NCBI RefSeq assembly: GCF_041102775.1
Contig: NZ_JBGCUO010000001.1
Location: 2,294,001 to 2,358,000, forward strand
Direction: 5' to 3'
DNA: 64,000 nt
From: Alcanivorax sp. REN37
Lineage (GTDB): Bacteria > Pseudomonadota > Gammaproteobacteria > Pseudomonadales > Alcanivoracaceae
Shown: positions 37,042 to 46,418 of the stretch, piece by piece
Layout of the letters: the number at the start of each line of letters is the position of its first letter
Position numbering within the stretch: the first letter of the stretch is position 1
The notes under the pieces: generated by a model
Seen by the model: the letters and a program-made list of their open reading frames with translations, nothing else
Database searches by the model: none
What the model was told of the DNA's origin: nothing
Made by a program: the position numbers and the translations under genes

Positions 37042-38949
37042 ATGTCTGCCGCAGCCCTGGCCCTTAACAGTTGGCGCCATCTGGAACGTGCCGGCGCCCC
37101 GCTGGCGCAGCGAGCCGAAGCGCTGTGCCGTGCCGCTGCAGCCGCCCCCGGCATTGTCGACGCCCATTATCTGGGTTGGCATGTTGGCAGCCGCACTTTC
37201 CGCCAGCTGGCCGGCACCAGTTCACTGCCGCCGGGCCTGAGCGGTGGCCCCCCCGCGTCCGACGTACCGATTCTCGCCCAACTGCAGGCCCACCCAAGCC
37301 TGCCGCTCACTGCCCTGCGCGACGAAAGCGGCTGGCTTAGTGGGCGCCTGCGCCGTGCCGGCTACCGTCACGGCCGCGCACTGCAACTGGTACTGGAACC
37401 CGGCGAGCACGGTCTGCTGCTGCTGCACACCGGCGACCAAGCGCTGGACACGGATTGGCTGGAAGCCAGCCTGCGCGCCTTGCAACAAGAGCATCCCGGC
37501 GCGCCGCCGCCACTGCAATTGCTGCCGGATGATCCGCAGCCGATCTTGCTGCTGGCCGCTGATGGCACCCTGCGTGCCGCCAACCCGGCGTTCTTTGACC
37601 TGCCCGGCGCCAGCCGTGACGGCGCGCTCGGCTACTTGCCGGTCAATCACCGCTCGCTGGTGCGCGCCTGCCTGCAGCAGCGACGCGCCATCGGCAACGT
37701 AGAAGCCGATGCCGGTGGCCGACTGTTCCTCTGGACCTTCGTGCCCGCACCGCAGCATCAAACGGTGCTGGCGCGCGGCCTGGATGCCACCGACGCCCTG
37801 CAACGCGATCGCGATGCGGTGCGCGCGCGGCGGCTGTATCGGCTGATCACCGAAAACACCACCGACCTGATTTCGCGCCACACCCCCGATGGCTGTTTCC
37901 TCGATGCATCCCCGGCGTCTTGGACGCTGCTCGGCTACTGGCCAGAACAGCTGCGCGGCCAGTACCTGCACGACTTGCTCGATCCGGACGAACGCGATGG
38001 CTTCCTCGCCCGCAGCCGCGAAGCGCTGGAGCAGGACGGCTACCAGACGCTCACCTACCGTATCCGCCACCGCGATGGCCACTATCTGTGGTTCGAAACC
38101 GCCAGCCGAGCAATTCGCGAAACCTACACCGGCGACGTGGTGGAAATTGTCAGCGTCTCGCGGGACATCACCGCGCGGGTGCAGGCCGAGTTCAACAAAC
38201 GCCGGTTGGAAGATGAGCTGGCCCACGCGGCGCGGCTGGTGACCCTCGGTGAATTGGCATCCGGCATCGCCCATGAGATTAACCAGCCGCTGGCCGCGGT
38301 GACCAACTACGCCGCGGCCAGCCAACGCTATCTGGAGCAACTGCCGCAACAGCCACAGACCGAGCGGGTGGCACAGGGTTTGGCGCATATTCGCGAGTAC
38401 GCCCAGCATGCCTCGCAGGTGATCCAACGGCTGCGCGCCTTCCTGCGTAAGGGCGCGCGGCGCATGCAGGCGCTGTCGGTGGCTGCAGTGGCCGAAGAAG
38501 CGGTGCATCTGTGCGCCTGGGAAGCCAGCCACCATGATGTGACCATCGAAATCGACGCCGCCGAACCGCTGCCGCTGGTGTACGCCGACCGCGTCTTGCT
38601 GGAGCAGGTGCTGTTGAACCTACTGCGCAACGCCATCGAAGCTAACCGCGAAGCGCACCCGACGTCGCGCTCACGGGTGGAACTGGCGGCCTGGCTGGAT
38701 GACAGCGGCGACATGCTGATCGAAGTGCGTGACCAGGGCCCCGGCTTGACCGGTGACGACCGCAACCGCATCTTCACCCCCTTCTATACCCGCAAGGCGG
38801 AGGGCCTCGGCCTGGGTCTGTCGATGAGCCGTACCATCATCGAGGGCTTCGGCGGCGCGCTGGATTTGGCTGACCGCCCCGGCCCCGGCCTGACGTTCCG
38901 CTGCCGCTTGCCGGTGCGGCGCCCCCACCAGTACACGGAGACAACATGA
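37042..38949 (+). CDS. PAS-domain sensor histidine kinase (soluble, FixL/NtrB-like)
   Basis: This 635-residue kinase has no clear membrane helices. An N-terminal region of about 160 residues is not recognised. A degenerate PAS follows (about 170-255), then a clear PAS with PAC (LYRLITENTTDLISRHTPDG to VVEIVSVSRDITARVQ, about 264-375). HisKA has GELASGIAHEINQPLAAVTN with the phospho-His near 410, and the HATPase has LLRNAIEANREA, VRDQGPGLTGDDRNRIFTPF and KAEGLGLGLSMSRTIIEGFG. The start at 37042 follows GGAGATT; an ATG at 37018 is possible. It overlaps its response regulator by four bases. The signal may be redox, oxygen or a ligand, as for other cytosolic PAS kinases. Confidence 0.93.
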   Translation: MSAAALALNSWRHLERAGAPLAQRAEALCRAAAAAPGIVDAHYLGWHVGSRTFRQLAGTSSLPPGLSGGPPASDVPILAQLQAHPSLPLTALRDESGWLSGRLRRAGYRHGRALQLVLEPGEHGLLLLHTGDQALDTDWLEASLRALQQEHPGAPPPLQLLPDDPQPILLLAADGTLRAANPAFFDLPGASRDGALGYLPVNHRSLVRACLQQRRAIGNVEADAGGRLFLWTFVPAPQHQTVLARGLDATDALQRDRDAVRARRLYRLITENTTDLISRHTPDGCFLDASPASWTLLGYWPEQLRGQYLHDLLDPDERDGFLARSREALEQDGYQTLTYRIRHRDGHYLWFETASRAIRETYTGDVVEIVSVSRDITARVQAEFNKRRLEDELAHAARLVTLGELASGIAHEINQPLAAVTNYAAASQRYLEQLPQQPQTERVAQGLAHIREYAQHASQVIQRLRAFLRKGARRMQALSVAAVAEEAVHLCAWEASHHDVTIEIDAAEPLPLVYADRVLLEQVLLNLLRNAIEANREAHPTSRSRVELAAWLDDSGDMLIEVRDQGPGLTGDDRNRIFTPFYTRKAEGLGLGLSMSRTIIEGFGGALDLADRPGPGLTFRCRLPVRRPHQYTETT

Positions 38950-39599
38950 ACAGCAGCGACGAGCAATGGGTGTACGTGGTTGATGACGACCCCGGCATGA
39001 TCGACTCCACCCTCTGGCTGCTGGAATCCGTGGGCCTGCGTGGCCTGCCGTACACCAGCGGTCAGGCGTTTTTAGAAGACTGCCAAGATGATGCGCCGGC
39101 CTGCATTCTGCTGGACGTGCGCATGCCCGGGCTTGGCGGCCTCGGGGTGCAGGAAGCGCTGGCTGACCGCGGCATCCGCCTGCCGGTGATTTTTGTCAGC
39201 GGCCACGCCGATGTGCCGATCGTGTTGCGCGCATTCCGCGCTGGCGCGTTCGACTTCCTCGAAAAGCCCTACAACGAGCAACTATTGCTCGATAGCGTGC
39301 AAAAAGCGTTACAGCAACGGCGCGCCCAGCATCAACGCATCCGCGCCGAGCAGGCGCTGGACGCCAAGCTCGCCACCCTTACCGCGCGCGAGCGGGACGT
39401 GTTCCTGCCGCTGGCCCAGGGCTACGGCAACCGGGAAGTGGCGGAGCAGTTAGGCATCAGCGTAAAGACCGTGGATTTGTACCGCTCGCGGGTGATGAAG
39501 CGCCTGCAAGCCACCTCGCTGCCGGACCTGGTCGGCATGGCGGTCGCCGCCGGGCTGCTGGACCCGCTGAACCTGCGGCCACTGCCGCCGAATGGATAA
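38946..39599 (+). CDS. FixJ/NarL-type response regulator
   Basis: This 217-residue regulator has a receiver domain (VYVVDDDPGMIDSTLWLLES, phospho-acceptor Asp57 in ILLDVRMPGLGGLGVQ, Lys in FDFLEKPYNEQLL) and a LuxR-type helix-turn-helix (LTARERDVFLPLAQGYGNRE, VAEQLGISVKTVDLYRSRVM). It is translated by overlap with the kinase gene. The divergent acyl-CoA ligase operon across the AT-rich palindrome is the obvious candidate target; that is inference. Confidence 0.94.
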   Translation: MNSSDEQWVYVVDDDPGMIDSTLWLLESVGLRGLPYTSGQAFLEDCQDDAPACILLDVRMPGLGGLGVQEALADRGIRLPVIFVSGHADVPIVLRAFRAGAFDFLEKPYNEQLLLDSVQKALQQRRAQHQRIRAEQALDAKLATLTARERDVFLPLAQGYGNREVAEQLGISVKTVDLYRSRVMKRLQATSLPDLVGMAVAAGLLDPLNLRPLPPNG

Positions 39600-39611
39600 C
39601 GAGCGCACTCG

Positions 39612-39998
39612 ATGATTATTGTTTACGGCATCCGCGAACGGCTGGACCCGATCAAGGCCCAACTCTCCGATACCCTGCACCAATGTTTGCAGGAGGTACT
39701 GGGCCTGCCGGAGGACAAGCGCGCCCACCGCTTCGTGCCCCTGGCGCGGGAGGATTTCTATTTTCCCGGCGGCCGTTCCGACGCTTATACCGTGATTGAA
39801 ATCAACCTGATGGCTGGCCGCACCGAAGCCACCCAGAAAGCGCTGATCAAAACCATTTTTCAGCGTCTGGAACAGCAGCTCGGTTTGGCGCCGGTGGATG
39901 TGGAAATCACCATTCAAGAGCAGCGCCCCTACCAATGGGGATTCCGTGGTATGACCGGCGACGAAGCCCGCGATCTGAATTACCGCCTCGACGTCTAA
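39612..39998 (+). CDS. Tautomerase-fold protein lacking the catalytic Pro1
   Basis: This 128-residue protein resembles the longer tautomerase/MIF-like family: QLSDTLHQCLQEVLGLPEDK, then YFPGGRSDAYTVIEINLMAG, TEATQKALIKTIFQRLEQQL, VDVEITIQEQRPYQWGFRG. Tautomerases use an N-terminal Pro exposed after Met removal, but here the protein begins Met-Ile-Ile-Val. Either the enzyme is inactive or works by another residue, as known for some family members. It lies 12 bases after the regulator gene. Confidence 0.75.
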   Translation: MIIVYGIRERLDPIKAQLSDTLHQCLQEVLGLPEDKRAHRFVPLAREDFYFPGGRSDAYTVIEINLMAGRTEATQKALIKTIFQRLEQQLGLAPVDVEITIQEQRPYQWGFRGMTGDEARDLNYRLDV

Positions 39999-40093
39999 GC
40001 CCGGCCCTACGCTCTTTTCCTGAGAGAGTTGCCGGTGCTCGCCGGCGTACTATCGCCCCATCACAACGTGCCGCAATGGCCAAGGGGCGTGAC

Positions 40094-40462
40094 ATGGGGA
40101 AAGGACTTTCAGCGATGGTGCTGGCACTGCTATTGGCGGGCTGCAGCACCCTGCCTACCACGGTGGAAAGCGTCACCTGGGATGTACTCAACAATTACCA
40201 CCAACCGGTGCTGCTGGAGTTCTACTCCCAAGATCGCAATGCGGCCTGGCCCGGCGGCGGCAGCGCCTATGTGCTCGAACCGGGGGAACAGCGGCAGTAC
40301 TCGTTATCCTGCCGCAGCACCGAACAAATCTGCTACGGCGCCTGGCTGCGTAACGAACCCGACTGGTACTGGGGCACCGGACTGGATGACGCCCATGACT
40401 GCAGCCAGTGTTGTATGACCTGCGCCGAGGGCAAACAGCTCAACATCACCCTCAGCCATTGA
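40094..40462 (+). CDS. Small Cys-rich lipoprotein of unknown function
   Basis: This 122-residue protein has a lipoprotein signal peptide with lipobox LLAGC (Cys17) after AMVLALLLAGCS. The mature part has an aromatic-rich beta-like stretch (VTWDVLNNYHQPVLLEFYSQ, YGAWLRNEPDWYWGTG) and a distinctive C-terminal CSQCCMTC cluster after two further Cys (SCRSTEQIC). The Cys cluster could form disulfides or bind metal. No family was recognised. The ATG at 40094 is preceded by AAGGGG; an upstream ATG at 40076 in frame gives six more residues. Confidence 0.65.
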   Translation: MGKGLSAMVLALLLAGCSTLPTTVESVTWDVLNNYHQPVLLEFYSQDRNAAWPGGGSAYVLEPGEQRQYSLSCRSTEQICYGAWLRNEPDWYWGTGLDDAHDCSQCCMTCAEGKQLNITLSH

Positions 40463-40508
40463 GACAGCGTCCAGACCAGGCTTGGATTGGCGACTGATTG
40501 AGACAGCG
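40458..40508. repeat. Short direct repeat (12-base ATTGAGACAGCG, two copies)
   Basis: ATTGAGACAGCG occurs at 40458-40469 and again at 40497-40508, 39 bases apart. The first copy spans the lipoprotein stop. It may be chance or the footprint of a past insertion. Confidence 0.6.
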
Positions 40509-40628
40509 CTGCGGCGGTGTTCGTGAGCGGACGATGTGATCGCGATTTGCACGCACCACTGTCAGCCAGCGGACGGCCGGATTAGCGTTAGCAGACACCG
40601 CCCGCTTCGCGCCCGCCACCGACGGCTA

Positions 40629-41354
40629 TCAGTGGCCAGATACCGGCCGATACTGTGTCCATAGCGCCCGCAGTCGCGGCGCCAATGCCTGCGCCCATAG
40701 CGCATAACCGGCCGCGCCAGGATGGAAGCCATCGGCAGCCAGCATGGCGCGCTCAGCGGGCAGTTGTGGCTGAAACAGCTCCACACCTTGGCGCTGCCGG
40801 CACCAGTGCGCCGTCAGGCGGTTGAGCTGGCCGGCACGGCGACCGAGATACCACGCTAACGGCTGCGGCAGCGCGCTGAACAACTGCATCGGCGGCACTG
40901 CGGTGATCACCACATGATCGACACCGTGGCGCTCGACGAGCACCTGCTGCAACGCGCACAGGCCCGCTTGCCAAGCGCCATTGTCGGTGCGCGCTGTCAC
41001 GTCGTTGACGCCGATCGACACCACCGCCAGCGGATAATCCAGTGGCGGCAAACGTTGCAACCGTTCCACCAATTGCCCCAGCGTGAGGCCGGTTTCGGCT
41101 TCCAACTGCCAACGCGGCACACCGTCGCCCCAGGCCGCCGCCAGCGCACCGGACAACGCCTGCTGCTGCAGATCGACGCCGACCCCGGCGGCGGCAGAAT
41201 CACCGACAATCAACCAGCCGGCGGCGCCGCTGCCGCCCTGCCGTGGGCCATCGGCTTCCGGCAAGCGCGGCGTGTCGCGCCGCACCCGTTTGCCCTGCAC
41301 CAGTAGCACCGGCGCCAGCGCTGCCAACAGCATCACTTCTTTAATTGCCCCCAT
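40629..41354 (-). CDS. SGNH/GDSL hydrolase (putative lipase/esterase)
   Basis: This 241-residue protein has an N-terminal hydrophobic helix (EVMLLAALAPVLLVQG) and an SGNH fold: GDSAAAGVGV with the Ser nucleophile in the GDS block, a Gly oxyanion element, VSIGVNDVTA with Asn in block III, and a C-terminal DGFHPGAAGYALWAQAL with the catalytic Asp-x-x-His. Esterase or acyl-hydrolase activity at the membrane is inferred. It follows oadB by 13 bases on the same strand and may be cotranscribed with the oad genes. Confidence 0.86.
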   Translation of the reverse strand: MGAIKEVMLLAALAPVLLVQGKRVRRDTPRLPEADGPRQGGSGAAGWLIVGDSAAAGVGVDLQQQALSGALAAAWGDGVPRWQLEAETGLTLGQLVERLQRLPPLDYPLAVVSIGVNDVTARTDNGAWQAGLCALQQVLVERHGVDHVVITAVPPMQLFSALPQPLAWYLGRRAGQLNRLTAHWCRQRQGVELFQPQLPAERAMLAADGFHPGAAGYALWAQALAPRLRALWTQYRPVSGH

Positions 41355-41367
41355 CGGGCGCTTCTCC

Positions 41368-42669
41368 TCAGCTGCCGATGAAGCTGAGCAACACCCCCGC
41401 GGCCACCGCCGAACCGATCACGCCGGCCACGTTCGGCCCCATGGCGTGCATCAGCAAGAAGTTATGCGGGTTCGACTCCAGCCCCACCTTGTTGGCCACC
41501 CGCGCCGCCATCGGCACCGCCGACACCCCGGCGGCGCCAATGATGGGATTGACCGGATGACGACTGACGCGGTTCATCAGCTTGCCCATGATCACACCAG
41601 CGGCGGTGCCGATCACGAACGCCGCCAGTCCCAGCGCGAGGATACCGAGGGTTTCCACCACCAGGAACTGACCGGCACTGAGCTTCGAGCCGACCGCCAA
41701 TCCCAACAGGATAGTGACCACGTTGATCAGCGCATTGGCGGTGGTGTCCACCAGCCGCTGCACCACGCCGGATTCACGCATCAGGTTGCCAAGGCAGAAC
41801 ATGCCCAGCAGCGGCGCTGCGTCGGGCAGCAACAACGCCACCAGCACCAACAGCACAATCGGGAACAGGATTTTTTCAGTGCGGCTGACGTCGCGCAGCA
41901 CCGCCATTTTCACTTGGCGCTCCTGCTCGGTAGTCAGCAACCGGATCACCGGCGGCTGGATAATTGGCACCAGTGCCATGTAGGAATAGGCAGCCACAGC
42001 AATGGCCCCAAGCAGATCCGGCGCCAGTTTGGTGGTGACATAGATCGAGGTGGGACCGTCGGCGCCGCCGATGATGCCAATCGAGGCCGCATCCGCCAGC
42101 GAAAAATTGAAGCCGACATAGTTGAGCGCCAGCGCCCCCAGCAGCGCCGCAAAAATGCCAAATTGCGCCGCCGCGCCCAGCAGCAAAGTACGTGGATTGG
42201 CCAATAGCGGCCCGAAGTCAGTCAGCGCGCCAACGCCCATAAAGATCAACAGTGGGAACACGCCGGTGGTCAAACCGACGCTGTAGATCAGATAGAGGAT
42301 GCCGTCACCGTAATTGGCTTGGGTGGCGAGGTAATGAAGCTGCGCCTGCAGCGCCGGCGCCGCATTCTGCGCCGCTTGGCGCACCAGTTCCGGGGCGCTG
42401 TCGGCGGCCAAACCCACCGCCGCGGCCATCGACGCCACCAGTTCCGGACTGCCCATCAGCAGCGCTTGACTGACGGCGGATTCCGCCATGCCGGCGGCGG
42501 GGATGTTCGCCAGCAAGCCGCCGAAGCCAATCGGCAGCAACAGCAGCGGCTCGAACTGTTTGCGGATCGCCAACCACAGCAGCAGCAAGCACACCAGCAT
42601 CATCACCAACTGACCGGCACTGAGGTGGTAAAGCCCGGTGCTGTGCCACAGTCGCAGCAGGTTATCCAT
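41368..42669 (-). CDS. oadB: Oxaloacetate decarboxylase, Na+-pumping beta subunit
   Basis: This 433-residue integral membrane protein has about nine or more helices and the family hallmarks [41 protein letters not shown]-type segment and TNPIIGAAG-type C-terminus (here [20 protein letters not shown]). It decarboxylates carboxybiotin and couples this to Na+ export. It overlaps oadA by eight bases. The order oadG-oadA-oadB is the standard one. Confidence 0.96.
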   Translation of the reverse strand: MDNLLRLWHSTGLYHLSAGQLVMMLVCLLLLWLAIRKQFEPLLLLPIGFGGLLANIPAAGMAESAVSQALLMGSPELVASMAAAVGLAADSAPELVRQAAQNAAPALQAQLHYLATQANYGDGILYLIYSVGLTTGVFPLLIFMGVGALTDFGPLLANPRTLLLGAAAQFGIFAALLGALALNYVGFNFSLADAASIGIIGGADGPTSIYVTTKLAPDLLGAIAVAAYSYMALVPIIQPPVIRLLTTEQERQVKMAVLRDVSRTEKILFPIVLLVLVALLLPDAAPLLGMFCLGNLMRESGVVQRLVDTTANALINVVTILLGLAVGSKLSAGQFLVVETLGILALGLAAFVIGTAAGVIMGKLMNRVSRHPVNPIIGAAGVSAVPMAARVANKVGLESNPHNFLLMHAMGPNVAGVIGSAVAAGVLLSFIGS

Positions 42670-44443
42670 GGGCGCACTCCAACCGCAGCAGCGTCTGATT
42701 CAACACCACCGCATCGCCTTCACGGGCACACAGTTCCGCCACCACGCCGTCTTGCGGAGCGCAGACGTCGGTTTCCATTTTCATCGCTTCCAGCACCAAA
42801 ATTGGCGCGCCGGCCTGCACCCGTTGACCCGGCTGGACCAACCATTTGAACAGGTTGCCCGCCAGCGGCGCCGGCACCGGCATTGCCTGCGCGGAAGGCG
42901 CCGCAACGGAGGTCTCGGCGGCGGCCTCGGCCTGCGGCGGCCACGGCACCAAACCGGTGACATCACCGCCATCACTGACCTGCACGGTATAACTCCGGCC
43001 ATTCACCGAGACGGTGTAAACACCGCTTTCCTCAGCACGCCGACCCGTCGGCGCTGGCTCGAACGCCGACGGATCACCGCGATGCGCCAGGAAACGCAGA
43101 CCGATTTGCGGGAACAATGCGTAAGTGAGCACGTCGTCGCGGCGTTGATCGCCATCTGCCAAGGCGATGCCCTGTTCTGCGGCCGCCGTTTCCAGCGCCG
43201 ACGTCAGCGCCGGCATTTCTGCGGCCAGCAGATCCGCCGGGCGGCAGGTCACCGGCGCATCGCCATCCAGCGCACGCTGCTGCAACGACGTATCGAACGG
43301 CGCCGGCGCGGCGCCGTATTCACCGCGCAACAACGCCCGTGTTTCTTTGCTGAGTACCTTGTAGCGCTCGCCGGAGAGCACATTGAGCACCGCCTGGGTG
43401 CCGACGATTTGCGAGGTCGGCGTCACCAACGGGATATAACCCAGGTCCTGGCGCACTGCCGGAATTTCTTCCAGCACCTCATCGAAGCGTTCCAGCGCGC
43501 CCTGCTCCTTGAGCTGGCTTTCCATGTTGGTCAGCATGCCGCCAGGCACTTGGGCCGTGAGAATGCGCGCGTCCACACCGCGTAGGCTGCCCTCAAAGGC
43601 CGCGTATTTGCGCCGCACTTCGCGGAAGTAGCGCGCCACCCGCTCCAGCTTGTGTAGGTCGAGGCCGGTATCACGATCACTGCCCTGCAGCATCGCCACC
43701 ACCGACTCGGTGGGACTGTGGCCATAGGTCATCGACATCGAGGAAATCGCGGTATCGACGTTGTCGATGCCGGCCTCCGCCGCCTTGAGGATGGTGGCGG
43801 TGGACAGGCCGGTGGTGGCGTGGCCATGCAAGTGCAGCGGAATGCGGATGCGCGCTTTGATATCGCGCACGAGTTGGTAGGCCGCATGGGGCGCCAGCAA
43901 CCCGGCCATATCCTTGATCACCACCGAGTCGGCGCCCATGGCTTCCAACCGCTGCGCCTGCGCCACCCACATATCGGCGCTGTGCACCGGACTGACGGTA
44001 TAGGCGATGGTGCCCTGCGCGTGCTTGCCCTGGCGCAGCACTGCCTGGATGGCGCGCTCGATATTGCGCAGGTCGTTCATGGCATCGAACACCCGAAACA
44101 CATCGACACCGTTAACGGCGGCGCGCTCCACAAAGGTGTCCACCACATCGTCCGCGTAATGGCGGTAACCAAGCAGGTTCTGACCGCGTAGCAACATCTG
44201 CTGCGGCGTGTTCGGCATTGCCTGTTTCAGCGCGCGAATGCGTGCCCAGGGGTCCTCTCCGAGATAGCGAATGCAGGCGTCGAAGGTGGCGCCTCCCCAG
44301 GTTTCCAGCGACCAGAAGCCGATATCGTCCAGTGCCGCCGCAATCGGCAGCATGTCGTCCAGCCGCAGCCGAGTGGCAAACAGCGATTGGTGGGCGTCGC
44401 GCAGCACCACGTCAGTGATGCCCAAGGGCGTGGGAGAAGTCAT
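42662..44443 (-). CDS. oadA: Oxaloacetate decarboxylase alpha subunit (biotin carboxyl carrier)
   Basis: This 593-residue protein has an N-terminal carboxyltransferase TIM barrel ([75 protein letters not shown] with metal ligands) and a C-terminal biotin domain with the biotinylated Lys in [14 protein letters not shown]. It moves CO2 from oxaloacetate to biotin. Pyruvate carboxylase subunit B is homologous, but the neighbouring oadB and oadG fix the function. An Ala/Pro linker lies before the biotin domain. Confidence 0.95.
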   Translation of the reverse strand: MTSPTPLGITDVVLRDAHQSLFATRLRLDDMLPIAAALDDIGFWSLETWGGATFDACIRYLGEDPWARIRALKQAMPNTPQQMLLRGQNLLGYRHYADDVVDTFVERAAVNGVDVFRVFDAMNDLRNIERAIQAVLRQGKHAQGTIAYTVSPVHSADMWVAQAQRLEAMGADSVVIKDMAGLLAPHAAYQLVRDIKARIRIPLHLHGHATTGLSTATILKAAEAGIDNVDTAISSMSMTYGHSPTESVVAMLQGSDRDTGLDLHKLERVARYFREVRRKYAAFEGSLRGVDARILTAQVPGGMLTNMESQLKEQGALERFDEVLEEIPAVRQDLGYIPLVTPTSQIVGTQAVLNVLSGERYKVLSKETRALLRGEYGAAPAPFDTSLQQRALDGDAPVTCRPADLLAAEMPALTSALETAAAEQGIALADGDQRRDDVLTYALFPQIGLRFLAHRGDPSAFEPAPTGRRAEESGVYTVSVNGRSYTVQVSDGGDVTGLVPWPPQAEAAAETSVAAPSAQAMPVPAPLAGNLFKWLVQPGQRVQAGAPILVLEAMKMETDVCAPQDGVVAELCAREGDAVVLNQTLLRLECAHG

Positions 44444-44459
44444 GGGAAATTCCAGCGGA

Positions 44460-44705
44460 TTAACGTCGGGATTGGCGGTGGGCGTGCACCGCCTGCTCGA
44501 TGGCTTGGATCACGGCTGCATCTGGCAGCGACACCGGCGCTGCTGGACTGGGCGACACCGCAGCCTCCGGCACCGAAATGTCGACAAAGCGGCCCACCAG
44601 CGCTGACATCAGTGATACCAGCGCCACCAGCATCATCAGGAATACAAACACCACCCCCATGCCGATGAGCATCAACTCGACGCCCTGGCTCAATAGCGTG
44701 TTCAT
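44460..44705 (-). CDS. oadG: Oxaloacetate decarboxylase gamma subunit
   Basis: This 81-residue protein has one N-terminal membrane helix ([20 protein letters not shown]) and a short hydrophilic Ala/Pro-containing tail, the size and layout of the OadG small subunit that anchors the alpha subunit and helps assemble the Zn-containing complex. It is first in the oadGAB operon, 16 bases before oadA. Confidence 0.9.
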   Translation of the reverse strand: MNTLLSQGVELMLIGMGVVFVFLMMLVALVSLMSALVGRFVDISVPEAAVSPSPAAPVSLPDAAVIQAIEQAVHAHRQSRR

Positions 44706-45380
44706 GACACACTCCTCGATCCGGCGCGCCGGTCGCGCGCCTTGCTGTGGGGCGCCGCAGCGCCGACTCCGGCTACCTTATGGGCAAGCAGGACTGATTA
44801 GTCAGGAGGCGAAATGTAATTGGATTGTCGACAATCGGCAAGAATTTCAGTCTACTCGTGGGCGAAGTGGTTGATAGCGCAGCTATCCTCCGAGCTGTAC
44901 AGCGCCAGATCTAACGACACAGTCAGAAATGCTTGAGGGCCAGCGCCTTTGAAATTCCTAGCAACGCCTCGTGACAGCCATTCGACAACCGAGGTGCTGA
45001 CCAAACTTAAGCAGCGAACGTCAATGGCGCCTCAAGGAAAAAGCTCCTGTGCAATAAAGATTTCTAAGGGCGGACATATTGCGGCTGCGGCAAGCCAACC
45101 CAAGGGGCGGAGAAGAGGCAAAAAGGTGCTACTTGTAGCGAAACAAAAGGAATCCGGAGAAGCAGAGCAAGCCGCCGTCTACTTTGTGGGGTTGAAAAAG
45201 CGACTAGCATTATTCGCGACGGCATGCGCTCCATTGCAAGCACGTGCAAACACACAATGCGATCAGGGCATCTTTATCTACACCATTCCATTTCGAAAGC
45301 TGTCAAAAAAAGGTAGGATTGAGCGCTGTGAGACATACTGCGCAATATCTCTGGAAAATTTTCCGGCGCAGAACCTCCTC
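44706..45380. other. 675-base region without recognised gene, lower GC than flanks
   Basis: The stretch before oadG is visibly lower in GC than the genes on either side. It should hold the oadG promoter and the 3' end of the acyltransferase message. A plus-strand frame of 176 codons crosses it but is Lys/Arg-rich, unrecognised, and runs into the acyltransferase. No tRNA, repeat or insertion-sequence end was seen. It may be decayed or foreign DNA. Confidence 0.55.
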
Positions 45381-46418
45381 TTAATCGCGAGCGCTCGCAG
45401 AAGCACTTCGTCTGCGAGAACTATAAAACCTCTGCTCAAGCCAGTGCTGACTTGCGATAGCACACAGCAGCCCTACTGACCCTCCTATCAGAGCCACAAA
45501 CCACCAGCTCAAACCTAATCCTCTCAGCGCTTCCATGACGGGATAGTGCCAGAGGTAAAGTCCGTAACTCATCCCAGCCAGCCAAGTCCAAGCGGCTCCG
45601 GACAACCAACGTGGCTGACTCAGTATTATCAGGGCAGCCCCAAGCTCTGCCAGCGTAAAACCGTACTGTGCGGCCGGCAGCCATTGAGTGCTGAAGAACG
45701 TCATTGCAAATGCCAATAAAAGCACTCCAAGCCATCCGATCACTTCGGGTATTCTTCGCTCCCAGAGCGCCAAAAAAGCCCCCAACAGAAGCCCGCTACA
45801 GTGGGCATCAGTTCGAACGTAGAAACCCCAAATATCGTCTGAGTAGTCAGCGAGCCAAGCACGCCAAAGGGTTGCTGATATGTAGAGAAGCAAAACAGCC
45901 AACTGTTGCATGGCGAGTGGCAATGTACGCAAGCCCATGAACAGCAGCGGCCAGACCAGATAGAACTGCATCTCTACCGCTAGGCTCCACATATGCCCCA
46001 GCGTGGCCACCTTATCGCCCCACACCGTGGCATAGTTGACGCCATATATTGCGGACCAGAGCGCATCCCGCAGATGATGCCGCCATGGCGAGTAGGTGAA
46101 TAAAAACCCAGACACCAGCACATAGACTAGCAACATCATCCATAAGGCCGGCAGCAACCTACGAATACGACGTACCATGAAGGCGCGATAGTCAATACGC
46201 CCGGTGCGCACAGACTCTCCCAGCAACAGCCGAGTAATCAAAAAGCCGGACAGTACGAAAAAAATGTCCACGGCCAGATACCCACCGGAGAAGTAGGGCA
46301 TCTTAGCGTGATAAAGCACGATCAATAGTGCAGACAGCGCGCGCAAACCATCCAAGCTGGGCATATGATCCGTCACGCGAGTTGTTACCGGAGCGAGGGG
46401 GAAGTGATTACTGCTCAT
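45381..46418 (-). CDS. Acyltransferase family 3 membrane protein (OafA/OatA-like)
   Basis: This 345-residue membrane O-acyltransferase has the family start MPSLDGLRALSALLIVLYH with the conserved His, GGYLAVDIFFVLSGFLITRL, the RRIRRLLPALWMMLLVYV helix, WSLAVEMQFYLVWPLLF and about 10 helices. It lacks the extra SGNH periplasmic domain of OatA and OafA. Such proteins move acetyl groups across the membrane to sugars or peptidoglycan. It overlaps the serine hydrolase gene by 11 bases; both lie downstream of pilA on the same strand. Codon and base composition differ from the neighbouring core genes. Confidence 0.9.
   Translation of the reverse strand: MSSNHFPLAPVTTRVTDHMPSLDGLRALSALLIVLYHAKMPYFSGGYLAVDIFFVLSGFLITRLLLGESVRTGRIDYRAFMVRRIRRLLPALWMMLLVYVLVSGFLFTYSPWRHHLRDALWSAIYGVNYATVWGDKVATLGHMWSLAVEMQFYLVWPLLFMGLRTLPLAMQQLAVLLLYISATLWRAWLADYSDDIWGFYVRTDAHCSGLLLGAFLALWERRIPEVIGWLGVLLLAFAMTFFSTQWLPAAQYGFTLAELGAALIILSQPRWLSGAAWTWLAGMSYGLYLWHYPVMEALRGLGLSWWFVALIGGSVGLLCAIASQHWLEQRFYSSRRRSASASARD

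Noticed and set aside
44949-45479. Plus-strand frame of 176 codons in the gap before oadG
   Set aside because: Basic, unrecognised product that runs into the acyltransferase 3' end. Not enough support to call a gene, though the region is noted.
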